Both the position numbers and the translations under genes were made by a program. 33,635 nt of DNA from Nitratidesulfovibrio sp044433065 (GTDB lineage: Bacteria > Desulfobacterota > Desulfovibrionia > Desulfovibrionales > Desulfovibrionaceae). The notes below the pieces were generated by a model. It was not told the origin of the DNA. It saw only the letters and a program-made list of their open reading frames with translations, and made no database searches. Positions 8,604-17,463 of this stretch are shown in pieces (position 1 is the stretch's first letter; every line of letters starts with the position of its first letter). The stretch is from NCBI GenBank assembly GCA_044433065.1, contig JAWXUA010000012.1, forward strand, positions 1 to 33,635, written 5' to 3'.

Positions 8604-9971
8604 CTAGCGTGTAATTCTGGCCGCAATATCAGCGTGACTACGCCGTTCAAGGTATGCAATTCTAGATAAAAGCATGACGCCAGCTGTAGTCAAGCCCACA
8701 ATAAGTCCACACCAGAAACCAACAACGCCCATTTTTGGTACAATGTAGTCAGTAAAGCACAGTATATAGCCTAATGGTAAACTAATGCACCAGTACGCAA
8801 TGGTTGAAGATACAAATATATACCGTGTATCATTATAGCCACGCAATACACCAAGAGAGATGATTTGGATATTGTCAGGAATTTGATACAAGGCCATATA
8901 CAACATGACAAGCGTTGCAATGCTGATGACTTCAGCATCATGCGAATATACATGGGCCATGCTTTCGCGGAACACGTAAATGCAGGTGAAAAAGAAACAT
9001 CCTGCCATAAAAGCAAGCAATAAACATGTTTTACGGACGTTTTTCGCGCCTTCATAGTCCTTTTGGCCGAGATATGAACCCACTCTAATGCTTGTTGCAA
9101 TGCCGAGAGATAGGGGAAAAGTGAAGGTCAGCGCAGACGTTGCGTAGGCGGCTTGGTGTCCTGCCACCACAATTTCACCCAGTGGGGCCACAAAAAGCGC
9201 GATGAGCACAAAGGCTGAAGCTTCCAGCAATAGGGCTGTGCCGTTGGGTGCTCCGATGCGCACTAAACGTTTGATAACATTGAAGTTAGGCCGCACAAAA
9301 GCCATGGTCTGCGGCGAGAGTTTATGCACGTTATAGAGCATGATAGCTGCCATGATCCAACATACAATGGCCGATGCAAGGCCACACCCAGCACCGCCAA
9401 GACGCGGCATGCCGCCATAGCCAAAAACAAAGATACAATTCAAGGGGATATTGCAAATGAGGCCCACAAGACCTGCAAACATAGCAGGCCGCGTATGGCC
9501 CTTCCCCTCGATGAATGAGCGGCAAACCAAGAACAAGAGGAAGCCTGGCAAGCCCCACAGAATATAGCCCACATAGCTTGAGGTCACAGCAGCTAAGTCA
9601 GAACCAATGGCATCATAATGTGGGATGCCCGAAGCAATGCCAAATAAACCAAGCATTTGCATAACTGCCACCATGAGGGCGAGCCACAAGCCCTGACGCC
9701 ACAAACGGGCCACTGTGTCATGTTGCCCAGAGCCCATTTCTTGGGCCACGAGGGGCGTTATGCAGCCAAAAAGCCCTGCGCTGAAGCACATCATGGGCGT
9801 CCAGAAAGAGCCACCGACGGCCACGCCAGCCATGTCCACAGCACCTGATTGCCCAGCGACCACAGTGTCCACAAAGGCCATGGACATTTGTGCTAACTGG
9901 CCTATGACTACGGGTGTGCCGAGCTTAACTATTTGACTTGTTTCATGAAAAAAGACTTTGCGCGTAAACAT
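8604..9971 (-). CDS. MATE-family efflux transporter (first of two)
   Basis: The 455-residue protein has the twelve-helix pattern of MATE exporters. The first helix region reads LGTPVVIGQLAQMSMAFVDTVVAGQSG, matching the N-terminal MatE signature, and the second half-repeat begins near RIGAPNGTALLLEASAF. Such proteins use sodium or proton gradients to expel cationic drugs, dyes or metabolites. The start ATG (9971) has only a weak upstream GGGA. It lies downstream of a second MATE gene on the same strand with a 165-base gap. It may be independently transcribed, but no clear promoter was identified. Confidence 0.92.
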   Translation of the reverse strand: MFTRKVFFHETSQIVKLGTPVVIGQLAQMSMAFVDTVVAGQSGAVDMAGVAVGGSFWTPMMCFSAGLFGCITPLVAQEMGSGQHDTVARLWRQGLWLALMVAVMQMLGLFGIASGIPHYDAIGSDLAAVTSSYVGYILWGLPGFLLFLVCRSFIEGKGHTRPAMFAGLVGLICNIPLNCIFVFGYGGMPRLGGAGCGLASAIVCWIMAAIMLYNVHKLSPQTMAFVRPNFNVIKRLVRIGAPNGTALLLEASAFVLIALFVAPLGEIVVAGHQAAYATSALTFTFPLSLGIATSIRVGSYLGQKDYEGAKNVRKTCLLLAFMAGCFFFTCIYVFRESMAHVYSHDAEVISIATLVMLYMALYQIPDNIQIISLGVLRGYNDTRYIFVSSTIAYWCISLPLGYILCFTDYIVPKMGVVGFWCGLIVGLTTAGVMLLSRIAYLERRSHADIAARITR

Positions 9972-10136
9972 GCTGCTATGAAATCCCGATATGCTATGGT
10001 GTGCGAAATGCGTAATGGCTATTGAAGAGCTTGTGCCTACATTCTAAGTACACGGAAGTCTAGCATAATATTGTTGCACCTACCACCCATATGGAGCCTT
10101 TTTTTGTGGGCCGCATCATATGGGGGTCTATTGAGG

Positions 10137-11516
10137 CTAAGCCGTTCGACGCAAGGCAAAGTTAAGCCACGTGCGTTTATGGAAGAGGCAGCATAGGGAC
10201 GTACAGGAAACGAGGTGGGATAGGAGACCAGCCGTATAAATACCTGTAATTCCAAGATTAAACAAAGTGGACAGGATATAGGCCAAAGGAATTTGCAGAC
10301 ACCATGTGGTCAAGACGGTGATTTTCGCGCTCAGCTTCTGCGCTCCAGTGCCAGAAAAGATACTGTTAATCATGATAGTTAAAGCCATGAACGGTACAGA
10401 AATACAGGCAAAACCAAGGAAATATTGGGCTTCGCGCAAAACATGGGCATCATTGGTCATGAAATCGAGGATGATGTGGCCGCTCGCGTAGAAAACCGCG
10501 CTCAAAACTCCCATGACTATGAAGACGAGGCGCAAGGACTTTTTTGCAAAGATATAAAGGGCTTGGCCTTGACCAGCACCTAGCAAATGGCCGCTATAAA
10601 TGGCCATGGAAATGCCAAAGGCCGCAACGCCAAAGTGCAAAATGGACTGCACGCGCGTGCCGATGGTCATGCCTGCGATGATGGATTCTGTGGCCATGGG
10701 CAAGGACATGATGAGCAAAAGGGTAATCATACCGCCAGATTGGCTTGCAATGCTGCCAAGAACAGCTGGAATTCCTGTGCGAAAAACATAGGGCAAAGCC
10801 ATGGCATTCCAACGGCGGCCTGTGAATGAGCGGCGCGAAATAATGCCTGTGCGCCAAAGGGCAATGCAATTATAAAGTAGTCCCACAATACCCGATGCAA
10901 CTGTTGCCCATGCAACTCCAGCATATCCATAGTTTGGTGCTCCCCACATACCAAGACCAAAGGCTAGGCTTGCAATGAGGTTTATCATGCATACAAGGAA
11001 CAGTGTTTGGCATGGAATGCGGACATAGGTGTGCGCACGGAACACAGAATTGATCATGACGAGCAGATAAAAGAACGGTAAATTGACGCAATATGCAGTG
11101 ATGAATGTCAGCATAATGGGCTGCAATGCTGTATTTTCACTTTGAAATAGATTGGTCCCATGCACCATAGCAAGAGATATCAAGGCCACAAGAGTGCCAC
11201 TGAGAAAGCATATCTGTAAAATAGACGCCACGTAGCGCGATGCCCGAAGGGTTCGCCCAGCGCCCAAAGATTGGCTTATGGCTGTGGATGCGCCAGAGCC
11301 AGCGAGGGATGCGATGAGCATAAGCATGGAGAATACTTGACTTACTATGCCAATGCTTGTTTGCACGTCACGGCCCAATTGCCCAGCAACCCAGATGTCC
11401 GTCATGGATATGGTCAGGTGGCAAAGCATCAAGGCAGCTTGGGGTAAGGTGAAGAAAAAGAGCTCCCGAGCTGTGGGGATTGTTGTGACGCCATGGTGTT
11501 TTGCTTGTCTTGCCAC
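10137..11516 (-). CDS. MATE-family efflux transporter (second)
   Basis: The 459-residue protein is a further MATE exporter with twelve predicted helices. An N-terminal LPQAALMLCHLTISMTDIWVAGQLG segment is the MatE signature, and the second repeat begins near FRTGIPAVLGSIASQSGG. It is clearly divergent from its neighbour at 8604-9971, so the pair is not a recent duplication. The best start is the GTG at 11516: an in-frame stop lies 33 bases upstream, no better ATG exists before the first helix, and an AAGG sits about 14 bases upstream. The transported substrate is unknown. Confidence 0.9.
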   Translation of the reverse strand: MARQAKHHGVTTIPTARELFFFTLPQAALMLCHLTISMTDIWVAGQLGRDVQTSIGIVSQVFSMLMLIASLAGSGASTAISQSLGAGRTLRASRYVASILQICFLSGTLVALISLAMVHGTNLFQSENTALQPIMLTFITAYCVNLPFFYLLVMINSVFRAHTYVRIPCQTLFLVCMINLIASLAFGLGMWGAPNYGYAGVAWATVASGIVGLLYNCIALWRTGIISRRSFTGRRWNAMALPYVFRTGIPAVLGSIASQSGGMITLLLIMSLPMATESIIAGMTIGTRVQSILHFGVAAFGISMAIYSGHLLGAGQGQALYIFAKKSLRLVFIVMGVLSAVFYASGHIILDFMTNDAHVLREAQYFLGFACISVPFMALTIMINSIFSGTGAQKLSAKITVLTTWCLQIPLAYILSTLFNLGITGIYTAGLLSHLVSCTSLCCLFHKRTWLNFALRRTA

Positions 11517-11566
11517 GTTGTACCGTTGGACCTTGTGTATATATCTTTATCAATAATTAAAAGAAC

Positions 11567-12349
11567 TTAACGCAATGCATATTCAATGGGAATGCGCAAC
11601 GTAAGGGCTTTGCCAAGAGGAATTTCCACCGCAAAGCCAAGCAAATCATGGCCAAGCTGTCGCGTCGCTTTAGCTAAGATGGGCGGCGAACTTGCATGAG
11701 AAGGCACTGTGGCCTGCACAACCGTACCCTTGGCGTCGAGCTCCACCACAAGGTAGACAGTGCCTTCGGTTTTATTGCGCCGTGCGGCCTTAGGGTAGTG
11801 CTTATGTCGTTCAATTTCCTTGAGAAGTGCATTGAAAACGTTGGTGTGCGCTGTGCGTTCTTGTGCGGCAGACAGCTGGGTACTCTGGGTATTTTGGCTG
11901 CTTGGGGCTGGGCTTGCTACGGATGCTTGGGGCTCGGTTGCTTGCGTGACTTGTGTGTCAGGCGCCTCTAACACTGGGGCAACAGGTTCAGGCTTTGGCT
12001 CAGGTTTCGGCTTTGGTTTGGGCTCAGGTTTTGGCTTGGGCTTAGGTTTTGGCTTGGGCTTAGGTTCAGGTTTCGGTTTTGGCTTCGGTTCAGGCTCGAC
12101 TGGCTTGACGGGCTCCTGAATGGTAAAATCAGACGCGTCAGCTACGAGCTTCTGGGTCTCGGGCATGATTTCGCGCACCTGTTCAATATCAGGAAGGCTT
12201 TCGGCTTCAATCTGGCGGAACGTTATACTTGTCTGCGCAGGTAGTTTTTGTTGTAATTCAATGGGTTGTATATGGTGAAACATGCCAAATAAGGACACAA
12301 GCACCATGCCACCAACGCAGTATAGTGAACGCTGGCGGCTTCTTTTCAT
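11567..12349 (-). CDS. tonB: TonB energy-transducing protein
   Basis: The 260-residue protein has TonB architecture. A basic start and a single membrane helix (about residues 8-26) are followed by a periplasmic spacer with an uninterrupted Pro-Lys/Pro-Glu repeat (about 80-121) and a C-terminal TonB domain (about 170-260). That domain contains HKHYPKAARRNKTEGTVYLVVELDAKG-type sequence. It transmits the proton-motive force from ExbB/ExbD to outer-membrane receptors, here most likely the heme-type receptor at 15218. The ATG at 12349 has AAGGG ten bases upstream; an in-frame ATG at 12391 is possible but lacks a ribosome site. It is the last gene of the exbB-exbD-tonB operon. Confidence 0.92.
   Translation of the reverse strand: MKRSRQRSLYCVGGMVLVSLFGMFHHIQPIELQQKLPAQTSITFRQIEAESLPDIEQVREIMPETQKLVADASDFTIQEPVKPVEPEPKPKPKPEPKPKPKPKPKPKPEPKPKPKPEPKPEPVAPVLEAPDTQVTQATEPQASVASPAPSSQNTQSTQLSAAQERTAHTNVFNALLKEIERHKHYPKAARRNKTEGTVYLVVELDAKGTVVQATVPSHASSPPILAKATRQLGHDLLGFAVEIPLGKALTLRIPIEYALR
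11985..12110 (-). repeat. Low-complexity Pro-Lys/Pro-Glu codon repeat inside tonB
   Basis: The DNA is built from 6-base steps (GGCTTN/GGTTTN on the plus strand) that encode alternating PK and PE dipeptides for about 40 residues. Such tracts can change length by slippage without shifting frame, which would alter TonB's reach across the periplasm. Confidence 0.8.
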
Positions 12350-12410
12350 GCTTCCATGACCCTTGACTGATGCGCGGCGCAGGCCATGCATCGGACAAAT
12401 GCGACCGCTG

Positions 12411-12800
12411 TTATTTTGCTTCGGTACTGATGACAAAACGCCCACCTCGACTATCCTTGGCCATGTCCACGACCGACACAAAAGCCTCAAATGGAGACTC
12501 TTTATCTACAAATAAATTGAGCAAACGCTCTGTATCTTGTGCTAAAAGGGCTTCTAACTCTTCCAGATTGAGTATGACGTCTTTATGATGGAAGGCACCA
12601 TCTTTATCAATGGATATGATGAGCTCTTCTTGCTTTGTTGTACCTGTTTCAGCGTGTTCTGATGAGGGCAGCACAACATCTAAAATGGGCTTATTGAATG
12701 TTGTTGTCATGATGAAGAAGATGAGCAACATGAATACAACGTCGATGAGTGGGGTTAAATCCACTCCTATTTCATCGTCTATGGAAAATGGTTCTTGCAT
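12411..12800 (-). CDS. exbD: ExbD biopolymer-transport protein
   Basis: The 129-residue protein has one N-terminal membrane helix carrying the essential aspartate of ExbD/TolR proteins in the motif IGVDLTPLIDVVFMLLIFF, followed by a periplasmic domain. With ExbB it forms the proton channel that energises TonB. It begins 20 bases after exbB ends and is followed by tonB. Family length is usually 130-145 residues, so it is complete. Confidence 0.95.
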   Translation of the reverse strand: MQEPFSIDDEIGVDLTPLIDVVFMLLIFFIMTTTFNKPILDVVLPSSEHAETGTTKQEELIISIDKDGAFHHKDVILNLEELEALLAQDTERLLNLFVDKESPFEAFVSVVDMAKDSRGGRFVISTEAK

Positions 12801-12820
12801 AGGTATATCTTTAGGATGTT

Positions 12821-13444
12821 TTATACTTTATTTGTTGTTGCAGTATATTTATTACGGATATCTAACGCTCTGTAGCTATATTCAATGGCCTCAATATGAA
12901 AACCTTTGAAACGCAAAAGCAAGAGATAATACAGCATCAAAATGGGAATGGCGATGGAAAGGCCCATGGCTGTGGTGATGAGTGCTTCCCAAATGCCAGC
13001 TGCAAGGATGGTTGCATCGGGATTTGCATTACTTGCGATGGTTTGGAAAACTTTGACCATGCCAAATACGGTACCAAGTAGGCCAAGCAACGGCGAAATA
13101 ACAGAGATAAGACGTATCCAATACAGGCCTTTGGAAACAGATTCAAAGTTTCTGTGGAAAAGATACGCTACTTCAGCTCGAATGTCTTTGGAGTGCTCAG
13201 CGTGCGTGTGCACGATGTCCCAGACGATGGACAAAAGCGGATTGTCGCCGCGATACGCACGCTCAAAGGCCCTGTTTTTGGGCCGCGCCGCACGCTCAAA
13301 ATGAGCGGTAAATTCTTTATGGACCAAGTTCAGGAAAATCAGATTTTTGAGGGCCAAATAAAGACCAAAAAGGCCCAAGAGCGCAAGAATGACCCCAGCT
13401 GGACCAATACTTTTATAGATAGATTCTAAGAGTTCTACAGACAT
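12821..13444 (-). CDS. exbB: ExbB/TolQ/MotA-family proton channel protein
   Basis: The 207-residue protein has the three-helix layout of ExbB/TolQ. One helix is near the N-terminus (AGVILALLGLFGLYLALKN), a cytoplasmic loop follows, then two helices. They contain the signature LISVISPLLGLLGTVFGMVKVF and the segment ALITTAMGLSIAIPILMLYY. It forms a proton channel with ExbD. The start ATG follows GAGG with a 6-base gap. It is the first gene of the leftward operon and its candidate promoter overlaps a Fur-box-like palindrome at 13582-13598. Confidence 0.95.
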   Translation of the reverse strand: MSVELLESIYKSIGPAGVILALLGLFGLYLALKNLIFLNLVHKEFTAHFERAARPKNRAFERAYRGDNPLLSIVWDIVHTHAEHSKDIRAEVAYLFHRNFESVSKGLYWIRLISVISPLLGLLGTVFGMVKVFQTIASNANPDATILAAGIWEALITTAMGLSIAIPILMLYYLLLLRFKGFHIEAIEYSYRALDIRNKYTATTNKV

Positions 13445-13495
13445 AAAAAACCTCGGTTAAGTTCAAATAAGTTGTTCGCGTCTAAATATTTTAAA

Positions 13496-13510
13496 TGAAA
13501 TTGAATGTCA
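13496..13510. promoter_or_regulatory. Secondary Fur-box-like site
   Basis: TGAAATT-G-AATGTCA is a 7-1-7 inverted repeat with one mismatch. It lies between the main palindrome and exbB, in what would be the exbB leader. The match is weaker than the site at 13582-13598. Confidence 0.35.
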
Positions 13511-13527
13511 ATATTAAAAATAATTTG

Positions 13528-13541
13528 AGAGTGTGCACTCT
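13528..13541. promoter_or_regulatory. Short perfect dyad in the exbB-hutW spacer
   Basis: AGAGTG and CACTCT are perfect inverted arms with a 2-base centre. It lies in the exbB leader, downstream of the candidate exbB promoter. It could be an operator or a small RNA hairpin; no named regulator is implied. Confidence 0.3.
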
Positions 13542-13569
13542 TATTTTTTGATTAACTATATATTTTTAT

Positions 13570-13598
13570 TGTATATACTAATTGAAAACTATTTTCAA
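13570..13598 (-). promoter_or_regulatory. Candidate exbB promoter
   Basis: On the minus strand TTGAAA (13598-13593) and TATACA (13575-13570) are separated by 17 bases, close to a sigma-70-type consensus. The -35 hexamer is one arm of the Fur-like palindrome, so a bound repressor would block it. Confidence 0.5.
13582..13598. promoter_or_regulatory. Candidate Fur box in the divergent iron/heme promoter region
   Basis: TTGAAAA-CTA-TTTTCAA is a perfect 7-3-7 palindrome. Read as 7-1-7 it is TGAAAAC-T-ATTTTCA, one base from the symmetrical TGAAAATnATTTTCA form of Fur sites. It lies between divergent exbBD-tonB and heme-use operons, the expected place for iron-dependent repression of both. The assignment to Fur is inference. 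Confidence 0.6.
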
Positions 13599-13673
13599 AA
13601 AACGCTGGACTTTTGAAAATCGCAGTGCTACTACCTTTTTTCACGAAACGAAAGTTTGTCTAGTCTAACTATC

Positions 13674-13704
13674 TGAGGCACAGTGAGCAGTCACTCTCGC
13701 CTCA
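13674..13704 (+). promoter_or_regulatory. Leader hairpin upstream of hutW
   Basis: TGAGGC (13674-13679) pairs with GCCTCA (13699-13704), and AGTGA (13682-13686) pairs with TCACT (13691-13695) around a 4-base loop. No T run follows, so it is not a normal terminator. It lies about 85 bases before the hutW start and could be part of its 5' untranslated region. Confidence 0.4.
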
Positions 13705-13789
13705 AGTTTACATGCGGACAAGGCACAATATTTTTATGAAATTCGCCTCACAATCAAGACAACAATAAGCAATCCCAACGGTGAACAAT

Positions 13790-15202
13790 ATGCACATGAT
13801 GAGAGATAAAGACGCAAAAAAACCCGTGGATCCCCAAGCCATGAACATGAAATCCGGTGGCGGCCTCGTGAATGGTGGCCCCATGGAACAATATTTTGCC
13901 AAGGAAGGCGTGGACCCACTGGCACACGCTTTTGAAGGCAAGCTTGCTGTGCATCCTGGTGTGCATGCAGCGCCCATGTCGGACGCAGAAAAGGCTGCGA
14001 CTATAGAACGTCTGTCCCATGCAGAACGCAAGGGCAAAAGCGTTGCATATATCCATGTACCTTTCTGTGAAACGCATTGTTTGTACTGCGGATTTTATAA
14101 TAAGTACTACAACAAAGACCAAAGTAAGATTTATACCGACACATTGCTCAAGGAATTGCGCATGTGGAGTGGCAAAAGGGCTCAAGATGAAGGCCCTATC
14201 CACGCTCTTTACATGGGTGGTGGTACGCCAACAGCTCTTGAAGCAGACGATTTGCAGCGCATTTTGACCGCAGTGCATGAATTATTGCCCTTGGCCAACG
14301 ATTGCGAAGTCACTGTTGAAGGCCGCATCCACAATTTTACTCAGGAAAAGATGGAAGCCTGCTTTGCTGGCGGTGCAAATCGCTTCTCCCTTGGTGTGCA
14401 GTCCTTCAATACGGAAATCCGTCAGAGCATGAAGCGTGTGGTTGACGGTGATACAGCGTGCCGCCAGTTGGAGCTCTTGCAAAGCTACAATCAGGCTGCT
14501 GTTGTGGTGGACTTGATTTATGGTTTTCCCAATCAAACCATGGACATATGGCTCAATGACATCAAGACAGCCCAGTCTTTGAACCTTGATGGTGCGGACT
14601 GCTATCAGCTTAACGTCTACAGAAGCACGCCTCTTGGCAAGGCTATCGCAGCAGGTAAGCTCCCAGATTCAGCGAGCATTGCCATGCAGTCGGCCATGTT
14701 TGCAGCTAGTGTTGAGGCCATGGAGAAGGCTTTTTACCGCCGTCTATCCATGAGCCATTGGGCACGCACCAGCCGTGAGCGCAATCTCTATAATTTGTAC
14801 ATGAAGGGCACAGCCTGTTCTTTGGCTTTTGGCCCCGGTGCTGGTGGTAATCTTGGTGGTCACTTTTATATGATAGAAAGCGACTATACAAAGTGGCAAG
14901 ATTTGGTCAATGACAATGTAAAACCCATTGCAATGATACAAAAATCTCCACAACACAGTCCTTTATACCGCGCCTTTGCAGAAAGCATGGAGCAAGGCCA
15001 TGTGCATTTCACCCATTTCGAACATGTTTTCGGTGTTAAACTTCAAGAAGTCCTCTCTCCAATTCTTGAACAATGGCAACGAGTTGGCCTTATTGAATTA
15101 CGTGGCGAATATATGGTTCTTACCTTAGCTGGACAGTTCTGGCAGGTAAACTTGAGCCAAATTATCTTACACCATTTAAAGTCTGTTCTCACAGTAAAAT
15201 AA
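13790..15202 (+). CDS. hutW: Heme-degrading radical SAM enzyme of the ChuW/HutW family
   Basis: The 470-residue protein is a HemN-like radical SAM enzyme. The iron-sulfur ligands are C93, C97 and C100 in HVPFCETHCLYCGFYN, followed by the glycine-rich YMGGGTPTAL motif and the FSLGVQSFN segment typical of the HemN/HutW group. ChuW-type enzymes open heme without oxygen, using S-adenosylmethionine to methylate and cleave the ring, releasing iron and a linear tetrapyrrole. The neighbouring receptor and hutX support the HutW rather than the HemN assignment. The ATG at 13790 is chosen because GGTGA ends five bases before it; the frame is open a little further to a GTG at 13781. It is the first gene of the heme operon. 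Confidence 0.9.
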   Translation: MHMMRDKDAKKPVDPQAMNMKSGGGLVNGGPMEQYFAKEGVDPLAHAFEGKLAVHPGVHAAPMSDAEKAATIERLSHAERKGKSVAYIHVPFCETHCLYCGFYNKYYNKDQSKIYTDTLLKELRMWSGKRAQDEGPIHALYMGGGTPTALEADDLQRILTAVHELLPLANDCEVTVEGRIHNFTQEKMEACFAGGANRFSLGVQSFNTEIRQSMKRVVDGDTACRQLELLQSYNQAAVVVDLIYGFPNQTMDIWLNDIKTAQSLNLDGADCYQLNVYRSTPLGKAIAAGKLPDSASIAMQSAMFAASVEAMEKAFYRRLSMSHWARTSRERNLYNLYMKGTACSLAFGPGAGGNLGGHFYMIESDYTKWQDLVNDNVKPIAMIQKSPQHSPLYRAFAESMEQGHVHFTHFEHVFGVKLQEVLSPILEQWQRVGLIELRGEYMVLTLAGQFWQVNLSQIILHHLKSVLTVK

Positions 15203-15217
15203 AAAAAGGTTTTGTAT

Positions 15218-17305
15218 ATGCAAAAGAAAAATGTAGGCCAAGCACTTATTGCGGCCATGTTGACCGTTCTTGTTGGTGTACCATGCGTACAAGCAAATGA
15301 AAGCATCGAGCTTAATAAAGTCAGCGTTACAGCCACAAGAGTTGAACGCGAGCTCATGGACGTTCCTATGTCCGTTTCTGTAGTGACGGAAGATGATATC
15401 AAGAATTCTTCGGCTACAACTGTGGCACAATTGCTTCAAGACATCCCAGGTGTTGAATTAAGCGCCGGTGGTGGCCCAGGTCTCGAGCGTATCTCCATTC
15501 GTGGTGAAAACTCATTCCGTACCTTGGTACTCATCGATGGCCAAAAGATTTCTGAGCAAAAGTCCATGTCTGGTGCTCCAATTCTCATCGACCCATCACG
15601 CATTGAACGCATCGAAGTCATCAAGGGCCCAGCCTCTGTACTCTATGGTTCTGACGCCATTGGTGGTGTGGTGAATATCATCACGAAAAAGAGCACGGAC
15701 AAAGCTGTGGCTGGTAACTTGAGCCTTGGCTACAATGGTGCTACCCGTGGCTTTACGCAAAGTGCCGATATCTATGGTCATCTCAATGGTTGGAACTATA
15801 GCGTAGCCGCAAGCAACGCCAAGCATAATGACTCTAACGGCTATGTCAATGAAGTTAATGGCACGTCCTACGACCAACAAGATGTACGCGCTACATTGAG
15901 CTATGACTTCAACGATAAGTTCACGGCTGGTTTTGCCGCTGAGCACTACACAAGCACCATTGACGTTCCATTTATTTTGGATGGAGCAAATGCTCCTAAT
16001 GACCAGTATGGCTATGCCAATATGCCTACTTGGGAAAGAACGAAGTACTCTGCCTTTGCTGAATTGAAGGATGCAACGGACTATTTGTCCCGTGTACGTG
16101 CTGATGTGTGGTATCAAACCAGCACAAAAGAGTTTGAGAACTACATGGATATGGGACTGTACAGCTATGGCTCTTCAACAGGATGGGAGATGACCAACAC
16201 TGCCGACAATGACCTCGACACCATCGGTCTCAGTCTCCAAACTGATTGGCTCATTGGTGACAACCATTTGCTCATTGCTGGCTACGAATTTAATCAAGAT
16301 AAGCTTGATGCTGTGACTGGACTGCACTTTGTTATGCCCCCTATGAGCGACTACATAAGGACTACGTATACTGAAGGTACGCAAACCACGAACGCGGCTT
16401 ACTTAGCTATGGAAAGCTCTTTGCCAGCTGACTTTACCTTGAGCTACGGTGTTCGTTATACGGTTGTACAAAATGACATGGACAATCACCATATTGTACG
16501 TACTGGAACAAATCCAAGTGTTACCGACGGTGAGACAGGTAGTGACACTGTTTCCAAGCCAGTCTTTAATATCGGCGCTGTTTGGACAGGTATTGATGAT
16601 CTTGCCCTTCGTGCATCATGGGCACAAGGCTTCCGTGCACCGCTTTTGCAAGAAAAATATCTCACATCAACTATGGGAAGCACGTCCACTCTTTACGGCA
16701 ACCCAGACCTTGATCCAGAAACGTCCAACAACTTTGAATTGGGTGCGCGCTATGTAAAAGACGGCTTGAGCCTTGATGTGGCCGCCTTCTATTCCGTTGC
16801 TGAGGATTATATCTCCACTGAAACAACAACCATTGATGGTAAGTCCGCATATGTATATCAGAATGTAGACTCAGCTAAAACCTACGGCGTGGAAGCTGCT
16901 GTCAGCTATGCCCTTGATTATGGCTTCCGTCCCTATGCAAGCGTGACCATGATGCGCCGTCAGTATGACAGTGATACCCGTACAACCTATGATACCTTCA
17001 CGCCACAATGGTCTGGTCGCTTGGGTCTTGCCTACGCTAATGCCTTGTGTGAAGAGGTTGACATGAACGCAGACCTCTATGTTCGTGCTGAAAGCGGCTC
17101 ACGTGGTTACATTGACAACGAGCTCACTAAGTACAGCGGCTACGCAACCTTGAACCTTGGCTTTGGCTTCAACTTTGGTGAAGACAAGGCGTGGTCTGTG
17201 CAAGCTGAAATCCTCAATATTCTTGACCAAAAGTACGCTTACCATGGTGGTTCTTATTACGAGCCAGGTATCAACGGCAATTTGAAGTTGACCTACTCTT
17301 TCTAA
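15218..17305 (+). CDS. TonB-dependent outer-membrane receptor, heme/hemoprotein type
   Basis: The 695-residue protein has a signal peptide (cleavage after VQA, about residue 26), a TonB-box-like segment KVSVTATRV, and a plug domain. The plug runs from about VPMSVSVVTEDDI through IERIEVIKGPASVLYGSDAIGGVVNIITKK. A 22-strand barrel then ends in LKLTYSF. The heme-receptor FRAP and NPDL motifs occur as GFRAPLLQEKY and GNPDLDPETS. This and the adjacent hutW argue that heme or a hemoprotein is the ligand. The ATG at 15218 follows AAAAAAAGG; it begins 15 bases after hutW stops, so the two are probably co-transcribed. Energy would come from the divergent tonB-exbBD genes. Confidence 0.92.
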   Translation: MQKKNVGQALIAAMLTVLVGVPCVQANESIELNKVSVTATRVERELMDVPMSVSVVTEDDIKNSSATTVAQLLQDIPGVELSAGGGPGLERISIRGENSFRTLVLIDGQKISEQKSMSGAPILIDPSRIERIEVIKGPASVLYGSDAIGGVVNIITKKSTDKAVAGNLSLGYNGATRGFTQSADIYGHLNGWNYSVAASNAKHNDSNGYVNEVNGTSYDQQDVRATLSYDFNDKFTAGFAAEHYTSTIDVPFILDGANAPNDQYGYANMPTWERTKYSAFAELKDATDYLSRVRADVWYQTSTKEFENYMDMGLYSYGSSTGWEMTNTADNDLDTIGLSLQTDWLIGDNHLLIAGYEFNQDKLDAVTGLHFVMPPMSDYIRTTYTEGTQTTNAAYLAMESSLPADFTLSYGVRYTVVQNDMDNHHIVRTGTNPSVTDGETGSDTVSKPVFNIGAVWTGIDDLALRASWAQGFRAPLLQEKYLTSTMGSTSTLYGNPDLDPETSNNFELGARYVKDGLSLDVAAFYSVAEDYISTETTTIDGKSAYVYQNVDSAKTYGVEAAVSYALDYGFRPYASVTMMRRQYDSDTRTTYDTFTPQWSGRLGLAYANALCEEVDMNADLYVRAESGSRGYIDNELTKYSGYATLNLGFGFNFGEDKAWSVQAEILNILDQKYAYHGGSYYEPGINGNLKLTYSF

Positions 17306-17319
17306 ACGCCCTCCCATGC

Positions 17320-17381
17320 GGTCTTCCTCACAGGTTTTGTCGTACATCCCTATGTAAACGACATGACCTGTGGGGAAGGCC
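17320..17381 (+). other. Long intergenic stem-loop between receptor and ECF genes
   Basis: A 15-bp stem (arms 17320-17334 and 17367-17381, two G-U pairs) encloses a second stem: GTCGT 17339-17343 with ACGAC 17358-17362, and ACAT with ATGT, capped by a CCCT loop. No T run follows, so it is not a standard terminator. It begins 15 bases after the receptor stop. It could stabilise the receptor mRNA, be a processing site, act as a regulated leader for the ECF genes, or give partial termination. No known riboswitch class was recognised. Confidence 0.7.
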
Positions 17382-17463
17382 CCTTTATACAGAAGCGCTT
17401 TACCTTTTCTCCACAAATCCATCCCATTTTCATAGCCACATTTGGCATATATTGGATTGAACA

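Noticed and set aside
10080..10136. Terminator hairpin of the second MATE gene built on CATATG inverted repeats
   Set aside because: The arms (CCCATATG and CATATGGG) are separated by a long unpaired stretch and no T run follows on the minus strand, so it is not convincing as a terminator.
17320..17381. Known riboswitch (cobalamin, TPP or similar) before the ECF genes
   Set aside because: The element is one long two-part hairpin without the multi-helix junction or conserved boxes of those classes.
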